DNA from: CAKZSB01 sp964573105
GTDB lineage: Bacteria; Pseudomonadota; Gammaproteobacteria; Granulosicoccales; Granulosicoccaceae
Direction: 5' to 3'
Assembly: GCA_964573105.1 (NCBI GenBank)
Contig: CAZNIS010000027.1
Coordinates: 1 to 64,000, forward strand
DNA length: 64,000 nt
A program made the position numbers and the translations under genes. The notes under the pieces were generated by a model that was not told the origin of the DNA, did no database searches, and saw nothing but the letters and a program-made list of their open reading frames with translations. Of the stretch, positions 60,480-64,000 are shown piece after piece (position 1 is the stretch's first letter; every line of letters begins with the position of its first letter).

Positions 60480-60863
60480 ATGAAAGAATGCAATCAATGC
60501 GGTAAGTGTTGTACCAAATACAGCAATGGTGGCTTGTCTGCGACGGCTCGTGAAATTACCCGCTGGGAGCGGCATCGCCCCGATATTCATCGCTACGTCG
60601 CCGATGGAAACATCTGGATGGACCCGGACACCGGCGAGCAGATCGAGCTATGCCCCTGGTTGCGCAAAGCGCCCGGCAAGAACATCTACACTTGTGATAT
60701 CTACCATGATCGCCCGGAGGACTGTCGTCACTACCCGGTCACGATTGAACAGATGATCAATGACGATTGCGAGATGCTGGACAAATCGGATTTGCTGGAT
60801 ACGTCAAAAGCACAGCGGGCACTTAACCTGATCATGATCGACAGCCGTCCGGCGTATGATTGA
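60480..60863 (+). CDS. YkgJ-family cysteine-cluster protein
   Basis: 127 residues from ATG 60480. CNQCGKCC at residues 4-11 is the CxxCxxCC metal-binding signature, followed by CPWL, TCDIYHDRPEDCRHYP and one further Cys. Such proteins bind zinc or iron-sulfur and are often linked to metal insertion, but the role is undefined. It precedes lrgA by 26 bp on the same strand and could be the first gene of that operon. Confidence 0.88.
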   Translation: MKECNQCGKCCTKYSNGGLSATAREITRWERHRPDIHRYVADGNIWMDPDTGEQIELCPWLRKAPGKNIYTCDIYHDRPEDCRHYPVTIEQMINDDCEMLDKSDLLDTSKAQRALNLIMIDSRPAYD

Positions 60864-60889
60864 GCACCTGAAACCGCGGTGAGAACAAC

Positions 60890-61255
60890 ATGCTTGCAAA
60901 CCTGACCCTGATCTTCAGCTGCCAGTTGGCTGGAGAAGTTGGTGTCGCGGCACTGGGCTTGCCGGTGCCAGGGCCGGTAGCCGGTATGGTATTGCTGTTT
61001 CTGTATTTGTGTGTACGCGGAGAAGTGCCCGCCTCACTTGGCTCGGTCAGTGATGGTTTGCTCGCCAGTTTGTCGCTGTTGTTTGTGCCCGCCGGTGTCG
61101 GCGTGATGCTGCATTTACGGCTGTTAAAGGAAGACTGGATCGCCGTGTCGGCATCGTTGCTGATCAGTACGATTTGCACGATCGCGGTGACGGCGTGGCT
61201 GATGGTTCGGCTTGGCAAGGCACGCGGCGATGCACAGGATAGTGCCAATGGATGA
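60890..61255 (+). CDS. lrgA: LrgA/CidA family holin-like protein
   Basis: 121 residues with four membrane segments. GLPVPGPVAGMVLLFLYL and SLSLLFVPAGVGVMLHLRLL are diagnostic. CidA/LrgA proteins act with LrgB in murein-hydrolase control, pyruvate uptake or turgor-linked lysis. It overlaps lrgB by 8 bases. Confidence 0.93.
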   Translation: MLANLTLIFSCQLAGEVGVAALGLPVPGPVAGMVLLFLYLCVRGEVPASLGSVSDGLLASLSLLFVPAGVGVMLHLRLLKEDWIAVSASLLISTICTIAVTAWLMVRLGKARGDAQDSANG

Positions 61256-61985
61256 TTTAACGATTGCGGTTCAAGCGCGCGATATCTGGGTTTACCTGAG
61301 TGCCAATCCCCTATTGCACCTGACGCTTACGCTGGTTGCCTTTCAGGTGGGCTCCGCGATTTATCAGCGCGCGGGACTCAATCCCCTGTGCAACCCGGTG
61401 ATGATTGCAGTGGCGTTGATCGTTGCTGTGCTAACACTGACCAATACCTCGTACACAAGCTATTTCCAGGGTGCGCAGTTTGTACATTTTCTATTGGGGC
61501 CTGCCACCGTTGCGCTGGCGGTACCGCTGTATCGGCAGTTTCACCGAGTGCGCCGTTCGATGGTGGCGGTGTTGGCGAGCATTCTCGCAGGCTCTGCGAC
61601 GGCCACGATTTCTGCGGTTTCAATTGCCTGGCTGCTCAGCGACTCGAACGATCTGTTGCTGTCTCTCGCGCCCAAGTCCATTACCGCGCCAGTGGCGATG
61701 GGCATTACCGAAAAGCTTGGCGGGCTGCCGTCTCTGACGGCGGTACTGGTGCTGGTGACCGGCATACTCGGTGCGATGCTCGGTCCGCCATTGCTGAATC
61801 TAATGGGGATTCGCGATTGGGCGGCACGTGGCCTTGCGATTGGTACCGCCAGTCATGGAATCGGCACCGCGCGCGCGTTACAGGTCAATGAAGTGGCGGG
61901 TGCTTTTTCAGGGCTGGCGATGGGGATCAACGCACTGGCCACAGCGATATTGTTGCCGTTGATCTGGGTGCTGGTTTTTGAGTGA
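61248..61985 (+). CDS. lrgB: LrgB family membrane protein
   Basis: 245 residues from ATG 61248, overlapping the lrgA stop; the frame is open to 61212. About seven to eight membrane segments. NPVMIAVALIV, FLLGPATVALAVPLYRQ, PKSITAPVAMGITEKLGGLP and GTASHGIGTARALQVNEVAG are the conserved LrgB blocks. Partner of LrgA. Confidence 0.95.
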   Translation: MDDLTIAVQARDIWVYLSANPLLHLTLTLVAFQVGSAIYQRAGLNPLCNPVMIAVALIVAVLTLTNTSYTSYFQGAQFVHFLLGPATVALAVPLYRQFHRVRRSMVAVLASILAGSATATISAVSIAWLLSDSNDLLLSLAPKSITAPVAMGITEKLGGLPSLTAVLVLVTGILGAMLGPPLLNLMGIRDWAARGLAIGTASHGIGTARALQVNEVAGAFSGLAMGINALATAILLPLIWVLVFE

Positions 61986-61997
61986 TCGATTAATCTT

Positions 61998-62852
61998 TCA
62001 ATCGTTGTTGGCACTTTGCTCACCCAGCGTAATGCCAATCGCTGCGGTGACCACCAGTGCCACTGCAATGAGCCCGCGCAGGCCAATATTTTCGTTTAGA
62101 AAAACCACTCCGACCAACGCTGCCACGGCAGGCTCCAGACTCACCAGCACGCCATAGGCGCGTCTGGATAGTGTCTTCAGCGCCTGAAACTCCAGCATGA
62201 AGGGCAGTGTGGTTGAAAGCAGTGCCACTGCCAGTGCGGCGAGCAGTATCAGCGGGTTGCCGAATAGTGCCCCACTCACGGGCAATGCAAACGGCAGCAT
62301 AATCACCGCAGCGACGCTCATGCTGATCGCCAGTCCGTCATCACCAGGCACAGCAGTGCTGACTCTGCCAACCAGTATGATGAAGGTGGCCCAACCCGCC
62401 CCGGCCAGCAACGCGAACAGAATGCCCGTTGTTGAAAGATTGGCACCCGATAGTGGAGACAACAACAGGATGCCAAAGGCCGCCAGTGCAATCCAAAGAA
62501 ACTGCGATAGTTTTCTGGAGTTGAAGGTGGCGACGCTCAGCGGCCCGATGAATTCAAAAGCGACTGCCACACCCAGTGGTATGCGCTCGATGGCGAGATA
62601 GAAGAACAGATTCATCGCGGCCATGCAAAAGCCGAAGAGCAGCAATAGTCCGCGGTGTTGCCAAAACGTTCGCGCAAAGGTATGGACACGGCCACGCGCC
62701 GCGATCCACAGCAATAGGGCAGATATGATAATCCGAAAGGCGACGGTGCCCTGCGCGCCAAGCACCGGGAACAATTGCGTCGCAATCGCAGCACCTATCT
62801 GAATCAGGCTGATCGCCAGCAGCAGCTTTGCGGTTGGTGGGAATGTTGTCAG
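61998..62852 (-). CDS. rhtA: RhtA-type EamA amino-acid exporter
   Basis: 284 residues if started at CTG 62852; the first conventional start is TTG 62774 (258 residues). The shorter form would lose the first membrane segment, which is clearly encoded upstream (LLLAISLIQIGAAIATQLFP) and aligns with the E. coli RhtA N-terminus. No ATG, GTG or TTG exists in that upstream frame. The core has GFCMAAMNLFFYLAIERIPL, GVAVAFEFIGPLSVATFNS and SLEPAVAALVGVVFLNENIG. RhtA exports threonine and homoserine. It converges with lrgB. Confidence 0.88.
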   Translation of the reverse strand: MTTFPPTAKLLLAISLIQIGAAIATQLFPVLGAQGTVAFRIIISALLLWIAARGRVHTFARTFWQHRGLLLLFGFCMAAMNLFFYLAIERIPLGVAVAFEFIGPLSVATFNSRKLSQFLWIALAAFGILLLSPLSGANLSTTGILFALLAGAGWATFIILVGRVSTAVPGDDGLAISMSVAAVIMLPFALPVSGALFGNPLILLAALAVALLSTTLPFMLEFQALKTLSRRAYGVLVSLEPAVAALVGVVFLNENIGLRGLIAVALVVTAAIGITLGEQSANND

Positions 62853-62908
62853 TGCAGAACCGGCCTGATGTTGATGGTGTATAGGGTGGGAATGCGTATC
62901 ATCCCGTG

Positions 62909-63475
62909 CTAGTTGGTGTGATTCTGCAGCCAGCTAATGACAGCGGCTGCGTTTTCATCGGGCGGGAAAACCGGATAGATCGTGTGAATGATAACCCCAT
63001 CCCCGATGATCATGGTCAATCGTTTGAGTAATCGATCGCCATCGACTTGCATGGTGGGCAGCCGCAAGGCCTCGCACAATTGCAATTGCTGGTCTGATAG
63101 CAGCGCAAACGGCAGATGCAGCCGCTCTGCCGCTTCACGCTGATAGTCGGTATCCTGTGTCGATAGCCCGAATAGTTGTGCCACACCCAGTTGCGCCAGT
63201 TCTTCAGCATGATCTCGAAAGGCGCATGATTGCGGTGTGCAGCCACGCGCACCCGGCAGCATGTTCCAGCCATCTGGCAGCGGCCGGTCAGGACGGCCGG
63301 TCATCGGGTAGGCATAGATCACCGTGATACCGGCAAGCGTGCTCAGGTCAACCGTGTTGCCTTTGGTATCAGGCAAGGTACTGGCTGGTATCGACATGCC
63401 CACCAGATGATTGGCTGCGCCATCATCGGTTGGTGCCGGAATGTCGTTCCAGTCGACATCGTGCAGGTTACTCAT
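62909..63475 (-). CDS. Peroxiredoxin-like AhpC/TSA family protein
   Basis: 188 residues. The thioredoxin-fold core is IPASTLPDTKGNTVDLSTLA, VIYAYPMTGRP, and a cysteine pair in PGARGCTPQSCAFRDH where peroxiredoxins have the peroxidatic Cys. FGLSTQDTDYQREAAERLHL and FALLSDQQLQLCEAL follow. It probably reduces peroxides. Its ATG overlaps the stop of the cystathionine-synthase-type gene by four bases, so the two are coupled, hinting at sulfur or redox metabolism. Confidence 0.9.
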   Translation of the reverse strand: MSNLHDVDWNDIPAPTDDGAANHLVGMSIPASTLPDTKGNTVDLSTLAGITVIYAYPMTGRPDRPLPDGWNMLPGARGCTPQSCAFRDHAEELAQLGVAQLFGLSTQDTDYQREAAERLHLPFALLSDQQLQLCEALRLPTMQVDGDRLLKRLTMIIGDGVIIHTIYPVFPPDENAAAVISWLQNHTN

Positions 63476-64000
63476 GCAAATCCCTCCAGTGCCTGTTGCA
63501 GATCGGCCAGTAGATCATCAGCGCTCTCGATGCCGGCAGAATAGCGAATCAGGCTTTCTGGGATGCCCATCGCGGCGCGTTCCTCGGCGGTGCATTCTAC
63601 ATGGCTGGTCGTCGCTGGCGGCCCGATTGTAGTTTCCACCGCGCCCAGGTTGGCGGCGGCGTGGGCAAAGTGCAGGCGTGGCACGAATCGGCGAACCGCG
63701 TCGAAGTGATTTTCCTTCAGCATAAAACTGAGCATGCCGCCAAAGCCTTCCATCTGCTGTTTGGCGATGGCGTGGCCGCTGTGTGATTCCAATCCTGGGT
63801 AGAACACCTGTTCGATCGCGGGATGTTGCTCCAGAAAACGTGCCACGTTCAGTGCATTGCTGTTTTGACGCTGTATGCGAAGGTCGAGGGTTTTCATGCC
63901 GCGCAACAACAGATAGGCGGCCATCGGGTCGAGGGTCGCGCCATTGATCTCGCGGTAGTGATAGATGCTGTGGATCAGATCCTTGTCGCCACAGATGACG
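63472..64000 (-). CDS. Cystathionine gamma-synthase/lyase-type PLP enzyme, 3' end only
   Basis: The frame enters from the window edge and covers the C-terminal 175 residues or so: REINGATLDPMAAYLLLRGM, KTLDLRIQRQNSNALNVARF, VFYPGLESHSGHAIAKQQ, FGGMLSFML, NLGAVETTIGPPATTSH and the closing ESLIRYSAGIESADDLLADL. All are typical of Cys/Met-metabolism PLP enzymes. The catalytic Lys lies outside the window. Whether it is synthase or lyase cannot be told. It overlaps the peroxiredoxin gene by four bases. Confidence 0.92.
   Translation of the reverse strand, partial: VICGDKDLIHSIYHYREINGATLDPMAAYLLLRGMKTLDLRIQRQNSNALNVARFLEQHPAIEQVFYPGLESHSGHAIAKQQMEGFGGMLSFMLKENHFDAVRRFVPRLHFAHAAANLGAVETTIGPPATTSHVECTAEERAAMGIPESLIRYSAGIESADDLLADLQQALEGFA

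Overview
The window looks like chromosomal DNA of a free-living, probably marine, heterotrophic gammaproteobacterium. This is inferred from the gene families present: CsbD, DUF883/ElaB-like and YqjE-like stress proteins, RhtA and RarD exporters, LrgA/LrgB, Dpp-type peptide uptake, and secreted proteins with Cys-framed G-W-G-W repeats of the kind seen in polysaccharide-degrading marine bacteria. I see no rRNA, tRNA, CRISPR array, phage or intact insertion sequence. The left part (about 1-25 kb) has long intergenic stretches, several decayed reading frames and many small membrane proteins. The right part (about 25-64 kb) is denser and more GC-rich by eye, with clear operons.

Region 1-25 kb holds a decayed frame (1-499), an outer-membrane-like protein, then a set of envelope and stress genes: CsbD, YihY/BrkB, AI-2E/PerM transporter, a soluble histidine kinase with an RsbRD-like N-terminus, DUF2254, DUF883, a YqjK-like protein, a lone receiver protein, an NtrC-like regulator with a decayed AAA+ domain, a YqjE-like protein, a membrane endonuclease/exonuclease/phosphatase-fold protein, an MFS permease, DUF1328/YtjA, a lipoprotein hydrolase, a 45-residue membrane protein and a VTT-domain protein. 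A lipoprotein S41 protease and a phytanoyl-CoA-dioxygenase-like enzyme follow.

Region 25-32 kb carries three large exported proteins. The first is a parallel beta-helix protein preceded by four C-D-Y-S...G-W-G-W...S-C repeats, the second is another beta-helix protein, and the third is a nucleoside-hydrolase-like protein with one related G-F-G-W motif and a C-terminal hydrophobic/basic tail.

Region 32-46 kb is a coherent scavenging cluster for peptides and modified amino acids: a full DppABCDF importer with an amidohydrolase at the end of its operon, a gamma-glutamyltransferase paired with an N-carbamoyl-D-amino-acid hydrolase, an M19-like dipeptidase, and an M20 amidase translationally coupled to diaminopropionate ammonia-lyase. 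Together they would import and strip N-modified, gamma-glutamyl or D-amino-acid-containing compounds and deaminate the products.

Region 46-64 kb is mixed metabolism and transport: a BON protein, a LuxR-type HTH fused to an alpha/beta-hydrolase fold that lacks the catalytic histidine, a UMF1 permease, an SMP-30 lactonase beside an orphan molybdenum hydroxylase large subunit, HisC-like aminotransferase, dodecin, an FAD protein overlapping a DUF2855 gene, an array of 177-bp repeats that supplies stop codons to both flanking genes, a dienoyl-CoA-isomerase-like crotonase, RarD, a CxxCxxCC protein, LrgAB, RhtA, a peroxiredoxin, and the 3' end of a cystathionine gamma-synthase-type gene.
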